The notes below the pieces were generated by a model, which was not told the DNA's origin, ran no database searches, and saw nothing but the letters and a program-made list of their open reading frames with translations. Position numbers and translations under genes: made by a program. A DNA stretch of 64,000 bases, taken from the NCBI GenBank assembly GCA_900323505.1, contig OOIN01000035.1, positions 372,001-436,000 on the forward strand. The letters run 5' to 3'. This stretch comes from Ustilago trichophora. Its lineage: Eukaryota > Basidiomycota > Ustilaginomycetes > Ustilaginales > Ustilaginaceae. Shown one piece after another: positions 11,466 to 21,432 of the stretch (position 1 is its first letter; each line of letters starts with the position of its first letter).

Positions 11466-12182
11466 CCATTTCTTTTGTAATTTTTTTTAATTTGTTTTTT
11501 TCGGTGGATTTCTTTTTTTCGCAGAATGGTTGCAATCCTTTTTTCCTGTTGCAGGTATAGACTTGTGTGACAGCGATAAGAAGATGGAACAGAAAGACGA
11601 GGAATCGACAGTCGGTCGGTCAGTTCCGAATACTGTAGCAAGGTCTCTCGAGGGTCGGAGGTTAGAGTGTAACTCAAATGCATTTAGCACAGCGTTACGG
11701 CACTAAGGACCACCAACCATTGCCAAAGCCGGCGAGAAGGTTTGTCTTGCACTTCTAGTACTGCGAATGGTCTGAAATCTGATGAAGAGGTGTCTCTCTT
11801 CTCGCTCTCGATCTACGCTTGCTGACCTACACCAAAGAAGAAAGGGAGACATCACCAAACAGTCGCTGTCGTACGATGATGGCGAGAGTGCGGGGTGTGA
11901 GCTTACTCTCCGGGCCAAAAAAAGAGTAGACAAAAAAAACAAAAACAAAAGGATCGACAGGACACTGCTCAACTGCCTCTCTTTCGCGTGTCCCAAACAG
12001 TCAATCCGTCGAAATGCGGAAGCAAATGTCCGGTTGTGTCGACGCTCAGACCAGAATTTGGAAGACTGTGGGTCCGTGTATACTGTACTTGTCATCATCG
12101 GCGTCTCCTCTCCACTTTCTCTTCTCCTTCTACCATCACACCATCACCACTAGAAGATACGGACGGCGACTTTCTTAAAAGC
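11466..12182. promoter_or_regulatory. Intergenic: tRNA 3' flank and PFF1 promoter/leader
   Basis: A T-rich run directly after the tRNA (11470-11515) can serve as the RNA polymerase III terminator. The rest is the PFF1 upstream region. It contains a TACTGTACT element at 12081-12089, about 95 bp before the start codon, and a CT-rich leader (12110-12150). Confidence 0.6.
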
Positions 12183-15100
12183 ATGCCTTCCAAACGAAAG
12201 GGAAATACGCCCAAGAAGGCTGCTCCCGCACCAAACACCGCCCCCGCTGCTGCTGCTGCTGCTGCTGCCAGTAGCAGCAACGGTGTTACACTTCCCGCTG
12301 CCACCACGACCAACGGTAAACCTCTGCCCGCTAACCAGGCTGCCCTCGCCGCAGAGTACCGCAAGTATGCCGATGCCAAGCGCGCTCGTCAGATCGATCC
12401 CGAAAACTACGTACGCACCCCCAAATCCGGCATCCTCGTCCTGATCATCTTGGCCATCTTCTCCTTCCTCGGGTCCGTCACGCTCTATCTCCACTACAAA
12501 CTACCCACTCCCCGCGGACCCACCACCGTCATTGCTTCCGGTGTGACTCCTGCCGATGCTGCTGCCTACCATCCTGCCATTCCTGGCGTTGTCCCCGCGA
12601 ACAAGGCCGACGAGTCGGAAAAGTTCCACGAGCTCTTCTCTGAAGCCAACGCCGTCGGTGTCATGCATCATCTCTCCGTAGATGTTGGCTACCGTATTGT
12701 GGGAACAAAGGAGCATGTTGAAGCCGAGAACTGGCTCGAGGAAGTACTCCGTCGTTACGAGGGATACCACAACACCGGCACCCCCGATTCTCCCGGTCGA
12801 ACCCAGGTCGAGGTCTACAAGCAGATCGGTGACGGCGCACACCGATTCGACTTTATGTCCAATGTCGTATGGAAGCGATACTACTCCATGTCTAACCTCG
12901 TGGTTCGCATCTCGGACGGTACCGATGAGAGCAAGGCCAACAGTCTGCTGCTCAACGCTCATCTTGACTCGACGCTTCCTAGCCCTGGTGGAGCCGATGA
13001 CGGGGTCGGTGTCGCGATCCTGATGGAGGCGTTGCGTGTCTTGACGCTACCAAACACGGGTAGAAGGCTGTACAACTCGGTCGTGCTGCTCTTCAACGAC
13101 GGTGAAGAGTCGCTGCAGGATGCCAGCCATCTTTACATCACCCAGCACAACGAGACCAACGCTGGCGTAAAGGCGGTTGTCAACCTCGAAGCATGCGGTA
13201 CCAGTGGTCCCGAGCTTCTCTTCCAGGCAACCAGCGCCGAGATGATCGAAGCATACTCGCATGTGCCTCACCCCTTCGGTACCGTACTTGCCAACGATGT
13301 TTTCTCGACAGGCCTCATTCTGTCGGATACCGACTTCCGCCAGTTCGTAGAGTACGGAAACGATCTTACGGGACTCGACATGGCTCTTGTTGGCAATTCG
13401 TACTTCTACCACACTCGCAAAGACGTTCCTGCTTACCTCGAACCCGGTGCTACTCAACACTTTGGCGAAAACACCCTGGCCATCATCGAGCATCTCTGCC
13501 TCAAGAACGAAAGCTCCACGCTGCTGCGCAACATTGAGCCTTACCAGACACGTCACTCTCTCCCCATCTACTTCTCCATCGCAGGTCGCTATTTCGTCCT
13601 TCTCCAGAACAAGGCCTTCAAGAGCCTCGTCATGGGTCTCTCCGCCTTTATCAACTTCCAGCTCTCCTCGGTCATCCGCTCCGAGAAGGGCATCGGTGCT
13701 CTCAACCTGACCATTCTTAGCGCCGTTTCCGCCATCTTTTCCATCATCGGTGCTGCGCTCGGTGCCAACATCGTTGCGGTGATCATGACCAAGGTGTTGG
13801 GTAAAGGAATGTCGTGGTACAGCCACGAGTTCTTCCCCATCTTGCTGTACGCTCCCCCCGCCGTGGCCGGTATCTTGGCTGCGCAGTGGCTGACCGCGAA
13901 ATTGGTCAAACCTCACCAGCGGCCCTATCTGGAGCGATCGAGTCTGTCCGGTTTGGGAATCTTTTTCAACCTCGGCCTGCTGGGTCTCAACGCATTCGGT
14001 ATCGGTAGCGCCTATCTGATGGCGCTTGCTTCGCTCACTTTCACCGTGGCTACGACAGTCAACGATTTCGTGCTCATTGGGGTTGGTCAGATTGAGGAGA
14101 AGCTGGTGGCACCCGATATGCGCGTTTCGCCATGGATCTATGGAGTCATGACCGTCATCCCCGGTATCGTCGGTGTTGAGGGGATGGCGAGCTTCCTCGA
14201 CCTGTTTGTGCCTCTGACAGGTCGAATGGGTGAGATCTCCCCCGCCGACCACATCATTGCTAGCATCGTGGCCGCTCTCGCATTCCTCAGCTTCCCCTTT
14301 GCCATCCCTCTTGCGCATCGTTATACGAGCGAGAACCTCAAGAAGACCATCGTGGCTTTGCTCGGTATCACCGCCGCGATCATGGCTGTATTCGCCAGTC
14401 CTGGATGGAAGCCCTTCGACGAAACCCATCCGAAGCGGCTGTTCGTTCATCAGGTGGAGAACATTACCTCCAACGAGTGGTTCATGAACGTCGGTTCTGC
14501 CGATCCTGCTCCCGGATTCAAGGCGCTGGCGAACGAGCTTCAGTCAGAGTTCGGAATCGCTACGGAAAGCCAGGCGGCATTGATGGAGATGAACGACTAC
14601 AATCCTGATTTCGACATCTTGTACCCAGTTTCGGCTTTCCTCACTCCGTACAAGTTCCAACTTGCTGCCCCTCCCGCTTCCTTCACCACCAAGTACGCCG
14701 CTCCGGCGCCAGAGGCGAAGCACTTTACCGTTAAAGCGACAAACGAGGTACTCGACTTGGAGGCAGGAACCCGTTCGCTGACCCTCGAAATGTCGCATCC
14801 TGGTGTGATCTGGTCGGTCGTTGCATTCGACGCCGAGATCCTATCTTGGAACCTGCCCTCGGCCCCTCCAGAGGGATACCAGCGTCACCACTTGAAGAGC
14901 GTTGCCAGGCACGGCATCTACACCTGGTCCGTAGATCTCACTCTCCGTCTCCAGCCCGACGCTCTCGCCGCTGCAAAGAAGCGCTCCAGTATCACCGCCA
15001 AATTCACCAAGAAGAGCGATGGGAGACTCATCAAGGTTGCCAAGGCAGACGAAGTGGTCGAGAGGGATCCTTCCAGACTTTGGATCGACGCTTCCGGTCT

Positions 15101-15257
15101 GGTGGCCGATGAAATGTTCCCGCAGCACAAGACGAATGCCGGATTGGATAGACCGGCAATGAACACGTTTGTCAGGATGGACGAATTCATGCAAAAGACT
15201 CATCCCGAGATCGACGTGATGATGCTCACCGTCGTTGCTGGTGTTTACGAGGCTTAA
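12183..15257 (+). CDS. PFF1: Vacuolar membrane metalloprotease, peptidase family M28 (Pff1/ERMP1-like)
   Basis: Predicted zinc aminopeptidase-like enzyme anchored in the vacuolar (or ER) membrane; 1024 residues. After a Lys/Ala/Pro-rich N-terminus comes a first membrane segment (about residues 80-105), then the lumenal M28 domain. Its metal-site motifs are all visible: NAHLDS (His260), GGADDGVGV (Asp272), the Glu308-Glu309 pair in NDGEES, NLEACG, SDTDF and YFYHTRKD. The C-terminal half has about eight hydrophobic helices (roughly 460-740) and a soluble tail, the layout of fungal Pff1 and animal ERMP1. The frame is open upstream to 11988, but ATG 12183 (PSKRKG...) follows a CT-rich leader and is the likely start. 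No intron is needed. Confidence 0.93.
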   Translation: MPSKRKGNTPKKAAPAPNTAPAAAAAAAASSSNGVTLPAATTTNGKPLPANQAALAAEYRKYADAKRARQIDPENYVRTPKSGILVLIILAIFSFLGSVTLYLHYKLPTPRGPTTVIASGVTPADAAAYHPAIPGVVPANKADESEKFHELFSEANAVGVMHHLSVDVGYRIVGTKEHVEAENWLEEVLRRYEGYHNTGTPDSPGRTQVEVYKQIGDGAHRFDFMSNVVWKRYYSMSNLVVRISDGTDESKANSLLLNAHLDSTLPSPGGADDGVGVAILMEALRVLTLPNTGRRLYNSVVLLFNDGEESLQDASHLYITQHNETNAGVKAVVNLEACGTSGPELLFQATSAEMIEAYSHVPHPFGTVLANDVFSTGLILSDTDFRQFVEYGNDLTGLDMALVGNSYFYHTRKDVPAYLEPGATQHFGENTLAIIEHLCLKNESSTLLRNIEPYQTRHSLPIYFSIAGRYFVLLQNKAFKSLVMGLSAFINFQLSSVIRSEKGIGALNLTILSAVSAIFSIIGAALGANIVAVIMTKVLGKGMSWYSHEFFPILLYAPPAVAGILAAQWLTAKLVKPHQRPYLERSSLSGLGIFFNLGLLGLNAFGIGSAYLMALASLTFTVATTVNDFVLIGVGQIEEKLVAPDMRVSPWIYGVMTVIPGIVGVEGMASFLDLFVPLTGRMGEISPADHIIASIVAALAFLSFPFAIPLAHRYTSENLKKTIVALLGITAAIMAVFASPGWKPFDETHPKRLFVHQVENITSNEWFMNVGSADPAPGFKALANELQSEFGIATESQAALMEMNDYNPDFDILYPVSAFLTPYKFQLAAPPASFTTKYAAPAPEAKHFTVKATNEVLDLEAGTRSLTLEMSHPGVIWSVVAFDAEILSWNLPSAPPEGYQRHHLKSVARHGIYTWSVDLTLRLQPDALAAAKKRSSITAKFTKKSDGRLIKVAKADEVVERDPSRLWIDASGLVADEMFPQHKTNAGLDRPAMNTFVRMDEFMQKTHPEIDVMMLTVVAGVYEA

Positions 15258-15710
15258 GAGTAGAGAAAAGCGACAAGCAAAAGAGAGAAGAAGAAAGAGA
15301 AGCAGTTCTGCTTTGACTGTAAACTGTAAATAGAGTAAAGAAAGACGTTCTTCGATGACATGAATCGTCGATGTGAGACTGTGTATGCTATAGGATCTGG
15401 TGCAGTCTCTTGGTCTGCCTCCCATGATTGCATGACCAGTCTGTGTTGCTTGAGAAGAGGATGAGGGGTTCAAGGATTTTGACTGAAGATGTCGCCATTA
15501 TGCGGCATAACATGCCTGAATGGACGCCAAAAAAAAAAAACAAAAAGAAAAGGAAAGGAAAAAAGAATCGTTGCCCAAAGCTCAAAAATTCTGCTGCAGG
15601 GAAATTTTGGCTGGAGAAAAGAAAAAAAAAAAGGAAGATGCACACTCCACACCTTTCTTCTAGCAATCTCTCCATCATCATCACCTTCATCCCCATTCAA
15701 TCTTGTCAAG
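15258..15710. promoter_or_regulatory. Intergenic: PFF1 3' UTR and PRMT3-gene promoter
   Basis: Contains A-rich runs at about 15530-15560 and 15624-15637 and a CT/CATCATC leader just before the next start codon at 15711. No gene is seen. Confidence 0.6.
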
Positions 15711-17540
15711 ATGGTGCACAAAGATCCCGAAGGATACATCTCCGCCTCTGATTCCGGGTCGGAATTCGACGATCAAGACCACGATTTCGGTGATTGGAAA
15801 TCGGACGATTCCAACCCGTCGGCACCCACCGTTGCACTCTTTGTCGATCCTGCCACCGGTGTGAAGCCTTCCTTCAAGACGGCGGTTGAGGCTGTTGAGC
15901 ATGCTAAGAGTGTAGGATGTGACCTTGTCGGTCTGGTGGATAGGTTGCAGCTGGATACGTTGCAGGTGATTCGATTGATCAATCACGTTCGGAGGAAAGG
16001 GTTGAGTGTGGAGGAGGTGAATGGGGTTCAGGGTGGAGAAGGGTTTTTGGCGGATGATGAGGAGTTGAAACCTGTGGTTGGGTTTGAAGATGATGGATTG
16101 TTGCAGTTGGATTTTGACCTGCTTGCTGCGAACGTTTCCAACGAAGAGGGTAAGGGTGAGGGTGAGGGTCAGGAGGGTGCCAAGGACAAGATGAGGATCA
16201 AGCAGCTCGAAGAGCAACTGGCTACAGCCCGTGCTGCATTTGACGAACTTAGGACGATTCACGCTTCGACGTTGGGACTTTCTTCCAACGATCTCACCGA
16301 GAGTTCGGGTGCCCAGCTTTCTCTCGACCAGCGCTCCTCGCTCGCTTCTTCCGCTCTCAACAGCGCCCGAACTCGACGTGGAGCAAACGACAAGGAGGAC
16401 GACATTCTCTACTTTGACTCGTACTCTACCAACTCTATCCATCAGACGATGATCACGGATACCGCACGAACCTTGTCGTACGCCCAATTCCTCCTCCATC
16501 CGGCCAACGCCCATCTCATCCGAGGCAAAGTCGTCATGGACGTAGGATGCGGTACAGGCATCCTCTCCCTCTTTGCCGCCCGCGCCGGCGCCAAACAAGT
16601 CATCGCCATCGACGCCTCAGCCATCGTCGAGCGTGCCCGTGCCAACGTTGAGGCCAACAACCTCGGCCACATCGTCAAAGTTCACAAGGGTAAACTCGAA
16701 GATCTCCATTCCGATCTGCAACAGTACGAAGGAAAGATCGACATCCTCGTCAGTGAGTGGATGGGTTACTTCCTGCTCTACGAGAATATGCTTCCTTCCG
16801 TCCTGGTTGCGAGGGATGTTTACCTTAACAAGGAGACGGGGGTTTTGGCTCCGAATAGGATGACGATGCATCTGGCCGCGTTTAGCAGCAAGGCGTTGAT
16901 GCAGACCAAGTTGAAATTCTGGGACAGTGTTCATGGATTCGACATGAAGAGCATGACGACTGGATTGTTGGATGAGGCATTTGTCGATGTACTCGATGGC
17001 AAGGAGGTTGTTTCCGACAGTTTCATCTTTGCCGATTTGGATCTTCCCTCTTTGCCGGTTAAGCAACCGGAACCTACATCCGATTTCGAGCTCACCATCA
17101 CCGAGGATCAGGACGAAGTTCACGGTTTCATCAGCTGGTTCGATACGTTCTTCTTCCCCACCTCCAAGGTACCGATGAACGCGTCTACGGAATGTCCTGC
17201 TTTCTCTCTCACCGAAAAAGAAGTCTTCGGAATCGACCTTAAGAAGGACCAGATCACCCAACCTCCCGATGCACCAAAAGGACAGTTGGTCACATTCTCC
17301 ACTTCACCATATAGCAAAGAAACACACTGGCAACAGACGCTTTTCGTTCTAAAACAACCCATCACAGCCGTTAAAAAAGGTGACAAGATCAAAGGCAAAA
17401 TCATCGTTTCGCAGGATCAGACTCATTCTCGTCAACTTCAAGTCGATTTACACTACCTTCACATTGCTAAGGATAAAGAGGTCGATGGGAGAAAGAAGAG
17501 GGTCGAAACTCAACTGGTTCAGGTGTTTATGGTACGTTGA
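15711..17540 (+). CDS. PRMT3: Protein arginine N-methyltransferase, PRMT3 type, with degenerate zinc finger
   Basis: SAM-dependent type I arginine methyltransferase; PRMT3/Rmt3 proteins act in the cytosol, mainly on ribosomal protein uS5. 609 residues. An acidic N-terminus (SGSEFDDQDHDFGDW) leads into a PRMT3-like region ending in VIRLINHVRRKG. The two cysteines of the usual C2H2 finger are absent here (ALFVD where CLFCD is usual). An acidic/coiled linker follows. The catalytic core starts at about residue 240: DVGCGTGILSLFAARAGA (motif I, ~277), the double-E loop SEWMGYFLLYENML and the THW loop ETHWQQ. The start at 15711 is chosen because the upstream in-frame extension is low-complexity Lys-rich sequence. 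The final codons contain a donor-like GTACGT overlapping the TGA, so an alternative spliced tail is possible but not supported. Confidence 0.92.
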   Translation: MVHKDPEGYISASDSGSEFDDQDHDFGDWKSDDSNPSAPTVALFVDPATGVKPSFKTAVEAVEHAKSVGCDLVGLVDRLQLDTLQVIRLINHVRRKGLSVEEVNGVQGGEGFLADDEELKPVVGFEDDGLLQLDFDLLAANVSNEEGKGEGEGQEGAKDKMRIKQLEEQLATARAAFDELRTIHASTLGLSSNDLTESSGAQLSLDQRSSLASSALNSARTRRGANDKEDDILYFDSYSTNSIHQTMITDTARTLSYAQFLLHPANAHLIRGKVVMDVGCGTGILSLFAARAGAKQVIAIDASAIVERARANVEANNLGHIVKVHKGKLEDLHSDLQQYEGKIDILVSEWMGYFLLYENMLPSVLVARDVYLNKETGVLAPNRMTMHLAAFSSKALMQTKLKFWDSVHGFDMKSMTTGLLDEAFVDVLDGKEVVSDSFIFADLDLPSLPVKQPEPTSDFELTITEDQDEVHGFISWFDTFFFPTSKVPMNASTECPAFSLTEKEVFGIDLKKDQITQPPDAPKGQLVTFSTSPYSKETHWQQTLFVLKQPITAVKKGDKIKGKIIVSQDQTHSRQLQVDLHYLHIAKDKEVDGRKKRVETQLVQVFMVR

Positions 17541-17632
17541 TTTCTCTTAAAGACGGCAATATGATCAGTTGGCTTTGCTTGAAAGAAGAAAAATTTGTAT
17601 CTTTGAGAGTTTGCTCGTCAAGGATTGAGAAC

Positions 17633-17661
<29 letters not shown>
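17633..17661. repeat. Poly(A) homopolymer, about 29 nt
   Basis: Uninterrupted A run about 93 bp beyond the PRMT3 stop, between two convergent genes. It probably lies in the 3' UTR region of one or both. Confidence 0.9.
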
Positions 17662-17663
<2 letters not shown>

Positions 17664-17797
17664 CCAAACAAAACGGGTTCAGGAAACATTTCACATCCAG
17701 AAAGCATTCGAGAAAAGGATGCATGAGATTTCACCATCCCGAGCAAGATCGACAATGCAGGTTCATATTTACAGTGTTGTTGAGAGGTAAAAAAGTT

Positions 17798-19525
17798 TCA
17801 CAGATCGACCTTTGCAGCCGCACCACCGAGACCATGTTTCCAAACCTGTTCAAAGCTCTCCCTCACAGTGGCCAGAATCTCTTTTACCGTCGCATACCCT
17901 TCTTCCTTTACCACATTTGCATAGTACTTGACGCCCAACGTCAGCGGATCGGGAGTATCCATGGTCCACCACCAAACGATCTCCCAGGTAAGGAGAGCCA
18001 CTATACCCATGAAAGCCGTCATGCCCACCAGCATGATGATGAAGAACTTCATCATTTCATCCTTGTCCTTTTTATCCTGGGCATTCCTCTCGTCCTCAGT
18101 CATCAGATCCCTCGGATCCACAGCTTGGGCTTTTGCCAATTCGAGGGCTTGTTTCGCGTCTTCACTTGTAGGATCGCGACCGTCGAGTTTGGCATGTTTC
18201 ATGATGAGTGCATGGGTTCGGCGCGATTCGGACCATGTTTTGAGCGAAGAAGCTCGAACATCGCCCGATTTGCCCTCGGCTGCAGCAGCAATGAACGAGG
18301 GATAGTAGGTTTCGCACCACTGCTCGATGCGGGCCAGCTCGACAGACCAACGGGTGAAATTGGGATCGGCAGGGGAGAGACGTGCGTGAATCTTGCGAGA
18401 ATAGTCCAAAAACGTATACGCAACATCTCGCGGATTGACCGCTTTCAGAATCAAGCCAACGGCTACACCTTTACGAATCTTGACATTCTTCTTAAAGACG
18501 TCCGGGTTGTTGAACATGAGTTCCAACGTGGCGATGGCCATGACTTGAGGAATGGCGCAAAAGTTAAAGATCGACTGTTCCTTGAGCAATGCGAGGTAGT
18601 CCAATGCGGAAGTAGCGTGGGACATGGCATCGAGGAGCATGGACGAGAGGACGTACATGCTACGTTTTCCGAGATCATTGTTGGCAGGTTGGAATTTGTT
18701 GGATCCCGGTTTGGTCTCGATGATTCCGGAAGCCACCTCGGCTTGGGAGGAGAAACGGGCGTATTCGTCACCCCAGCATTGTTTGGGCCAGAAGAATCGA
18801 CCTTCTTCGCAGTCCTCTGCATAGTCTCGAATGATGTTGGTCTTCTGCAGGAAGAGACCCATGTGGTTGGAGAGCTCCAACTGGTGTCCCAACCACGGTC
18901 GTTCGAGTTTGCTCTCGCTAAAGAGTCTCGAGAGACCTTCGCCTACGAGACCGGCGACAAAGTGACAGTAGAGATCAAAGTCTTTCCATGTGCTAACGCT
19001 GAGAGGCTTCTTGGCGCTGAGTTCGATGTAGCTGGCCATACCAGCGCCCATCTTGGCGGTGATATCGCTGATGACTGTACGGTAGCCTGCATCGAGCAGC
19101 TGATACTCGGCAATGACTTTATCGAATTCGACGAGCAACTGACGATCTTTTTCGTTGGGACCGGATTCGGTAAAGTTCCAACCGGGCTGTTCGAGATATT
19201 TGTAAAAGTTGACGAGGAGCGGGATCTTGCGTTCGGCATCGATGGTCATGTCGTCCTCAACGGTGTCGAGTGCACGCAGGACGAGGTAAAACAGACAGAT
19301 GACCCGCGACAGCTCGCCCTTCAACTCTTTAATGACAGCAGCAAACGAGCGAGAGGTCAAATCGAGGAAAGTCCAACAGTCACGCATACGCTCGCGGTCC
19401 CAACCGGATGCCGAAGGGTTGGCCTTGATATCGTTGAGAGGATCACGCCAAACTTTGTAGCCGATCATGGCACGAAGCTCGGATGGGTGGGTGATGCCCA
19501 AGAGGACATAGCTAAGGATGCCCAT
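17798..19525 (-). CDS. ERG9: Squalene synthase (farnesyl-diphosphate farnesyltransferase)
   Basis: Condenses two farnesyl diphosphates to squalene with NADPH, the first committed step to ergosterol, at the ER membrane. 575 residues. The N-terminus MGILSYVLLGITHPSELRAM is typical of the family. Two Asp-rich motifs bind Mg-diphosphate: DTVEDD (~residue 88) and DYAEDCEEGRFFWP (~237). The active-site segment YCHFVAGLVGEGLSRLF is present. A C-terminal hydrophobic anchor (FFIIMLVGMTAFMGIVALL) sits about 85 residues from the end, with an unusually long charged tail before and after it, making the protein longer than yeast Erg9. The frame is open 44 codons further upstream, but that stretch is low-complexity and is taken as leader. 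The GGTase-I beta gene lies immediately upstream in the same orientation. Confidence 0.95.
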   Translation of the reverse strand: MGILSYVLLGITHPSELRAMIGYKVWRDPLNDIKANPSASGWDRERMRDCWTFLDLTSRSFAAVIKELKGELSRVICLFYLVLRALDTVEDDMTIDAERKIPLLVNFYKYLEQPGWNFTESGPNEKDRQLLVEFDKVIAEYQLLDAGYRTVISDITAKMGAGMASYIELSAKKPLSVSTWKDFDLYCHFVAGLVGEGLSRLFSESKLERPWLGHQLELSNHMGLFLQKTNIIRDYAEDCEEGRFFWPKQCWGDEYARFSSQAEVASGIIETKPGSNKFQPANNDLGKRSMYVLSSMLLDAMSHATSALDYLALLKEQSIFNFCAIPQVMAIATLELMFNNPDVFKKNVKIRKGVAVGLILKAVNPRDVAYTFLDYSRKIHARLSPADPNFTRWSVELARIEQWCETYYPSFIAAAAEGKSGDVRASSLKTWSESRRTHALIMKHAKLDGRDPTSEDAKQALELAKAQAVDPRDLMTEDERNAQDKKDKDEMMKFFIIMLVGMTAFMGIVALLTWEIVWWWTMDTPDPLTLGVKYYANVVKEEGYATVKEILATVRESFEQVWKHGLGGAAAKVDL

Positions 19526-19897
19526 GTTGAATCGAGTTGATGAGGGTGTTGAAGTGGATGATGGTTGATGGTTGGAGTGTGTGCGTGCTTTTCTTCTCAA
19601 ATTCCAACAAGGGTTGAGGGGAGAGCGTGGGGTCAGTGTAGTGTCTGGTGTGACCAACGAGTGGATGATTGGTCGGTGCGTGGGGTTTGGCTTTGGCTGA
19701 GCGCGCGTGTTTCCGTCCCCTCTTATTCACCGCTCCAAAAAATCAGACGATTCGCACCACTCAAACACAGATTCCCGCAAAACAACATCGGGCAGCTCGA
19801 CCCCGATGCCATATAGTATACTGTATCCCAACCCTCTTCTCCTTCTCTCACACACACACAGACTTTGTACACAATGAACGGATTCACACAGATTCCA
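19526..19897. promoter_or_regulatory. Intergenic: ERG9 promoter and GGTase-I beta 3' UTR
   Basis: Short tandem spacer of about 370 bp. It contains a TATAGTATACTGTAT element near 19812-19826 and a (CA)n run at 19850-19861. No gene is seen. ERG9 expression signals must lie here or inside the upstream gene. Confidence 0.6.
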
Positions 19898-21133
19898 TTA
19901 CTTGCTCAGCTTGGCCTTGATCCACGCCTTGGCATCCAAACTGCAATTCCAAGCAGCGTCCAACCGCTTCATCCCGAATTCTATCCCCTCTCCCTCTTCC
20001 TCTTCCTCTTGCTCCTGCCTACCTTCCTCTGTTTCCGCTGAGCCGGGTTGATGTAGAGCAAGCGAAGCCAATCCCAGATAGGTATGCAACAGGTCAGGAT
20101 GGTCTCCTGGAATCTTTGCTATCCCACCTACCCTACTTTGTGCAGAGAGCACATATCCCGCATCTGCTTGCGAATCTATCACCCCATGCTGCCAGAGAAG
20201 CGCTAGCGCAGCTCCGTTCCAAAACGAATAGCAGACGTCGGGAGGAAGCTTACTGGGACGTCCTTGAAAGCCTCCTGTCAGCTCTGGCTCTTCGTCCTCG
20301 TCAGAGTCTTCTGAGCCGTTGTCGTTTGTCTCCGTATTCCTCTTTGTCTCTTCTTGTGCAGGGTCCCGAGACTGTGAGACGGAGGGCGCTACTTGTCGGT
20401 GTGCGAGCCAGGACAGGGCTTCTTGCCTTCGGTCCCACTTTGGCTGAGATGCGGGGGGGAGGAGGTGTAGACCAGCCACACAGCAATACGTCATCCCTGA
20501 ATGCGATTCGTGCGCCTCACTAGCTCCAAATCCACCATCGTATCTCTGACATCCTTCCAGATACCCCTTTGCCTTTTCAACGTCGATACCATCCCACTCT
20601 CCGAGCATGGAGCATATCGCTATGGCGCAATAGGTGAAACGAGGATCTCGATCTACCAATTCCTTTTGTTCGTGCGGTTGGGGCAGTTGGGCCGCGAACC
20701 CTCCTTCTTGCTCGTCCTGCAACGATCCAATGAAGTGTGAGAGCGCTTTGCGGTCCAATCGGGAGAAGTCGTCCTCTAAGACAGCGAGGATGAGAAGGGC
20801 TGCGTAGGTCATGGCTAGGTTTCCTCCACCTCGGGCAGTGCTTGAAGAAGAAGAAGAAGAAGGGGTCGCGGGAGAGCCTCGGAAGCCTCCTTCAGGAGAT
20901 TGTTGTTCGTACACCCATTCGATGAGGTCCGTTTTCTCCTCAGGAGGGATCTTGTGGGTCGCATTGAGCAGATCCAGGCCGGAAATGGCAAACATGCCAA
21001 GAGTCATTCGTTGGTCATCGGCTGATGTGTAGGGTTGGGGGAGGAGTCGAAGGCAGCGTAGGAGGAACGAGATGTGTTTCTTCACGTCTAGGCTCGAGCT
21101 TAGACCTGCAACAGATTCTTGTGTGGTTGCCAT
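19898..21133 (-). CDS. CDC43: Protein geranylgeranyltransferase type I, beta subunit
   Basis: Catalytic zinc subunit of GGTase-I, which attaches geranylgeranyl to CaaL-type C-termini such as Rho and Cdc42 GTPases; cytosolic. 411 residues. Prenyltransferase alpha-alpha barrel repeats are clear: SPEGGFRGSP, EQEGGFAAQL, RYDGGFGASEAHESHSGMTY and LTGGFQGRPSKLPPDVCYSF. The zinc ligands are Asp and Cys in PDVCYSFWNG (~297-299) and His in LLHTYLGLASL (~348). An acidic linker rich in Glu, Asp, Asn and Ser interrupts the barrel between repeats, and an acidic tail precedes a final helix. GGTase-I fits better than farnesyltransferase or Rab GGTase by length and repeat pattern, but I cannot align to prove it. 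The start at 21133 (MATTQES) is preferred over an in-frame ATG 18 codons upstream. Confidence 0.88.
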   Translation of the reverse strand: MATTQESVAGLSSSLDVKKHISFLLRCLRLLPQPYTSADDQRMTLGMFAISGLDLLNATHKIPPEEKTDLIEWVYEQQSPEGGFRGSPATPSSSSSSSTARGGGNLAMTYAALLILAVLEDDFSRLDRKALSHFIGSLQDEQEGGFAAQLPQPHEQKELVDRDPRFTYCAIAICSMLGEWDGIDVEKAKGYLEGCQRYDGGFGASEAHESHSGMTYCCVAGLHLLPPASQPKWDRRQEALSWLAHRQVAPSVSQSRDPAQEETKRNTETNDNGSEDSDEDEEPELTGGFQGRPSKLPPDVCYSFWNGAALALLWQHGVIDSQADAGYVLSAQSRVGGIAKIPGDHPDLLHTYLGLASLALHQPGSAETEEGRQEQEEEEEGEGIEFGMKRLDAAWNCSLDAKAWIKAKLSK

Positions 21134-21432
21134 GGTGAAACACACCTCGCTGCTGTTAATGAGGCAAGGTAGTGCTGTCAAGATCAAGGGATACGGTTGC
21201 GAGAGGGAGAGACCAACACTCGAACCTCAAAGTTGCCAAAAGTGACACACAACGCGTTTGCGGATTTCGGATCTCGGACCCTTTCTCGCTCGCTTCCTTG
21301 TTGCCATCATTTTTGAGAAGATTTAACCTCCTCTTCATCCGTCCTCCCTTCTCACACACCCCTCTACATCCACCTCACATCTCGATTCTCTATCTCATTT
21401 CATCTCATCGCTTCATCGCTCCATCAACACAC
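21134..21432. promoter_or_regulatory. Divergent promoter between GGTase-I beta and the small membrane protein
   Basis: About 300 bp shared upstream region of two divergent genes. The side toward 21433 is CT-rich (21280-21420). No other feature is seen. Confidence 0.6.

Noticed and set aside
13047..14450. Minus-strand 467-codon frame antisense to PFF1
   Set aside because: Shadow of the M28 protease gene, with no recognisable domain.
17537..19540. Plus-strand 667-codon frame antisense to ERG9
   Set aside because: Same codon-bias artefact; the ERG9 strand has full family motifs.
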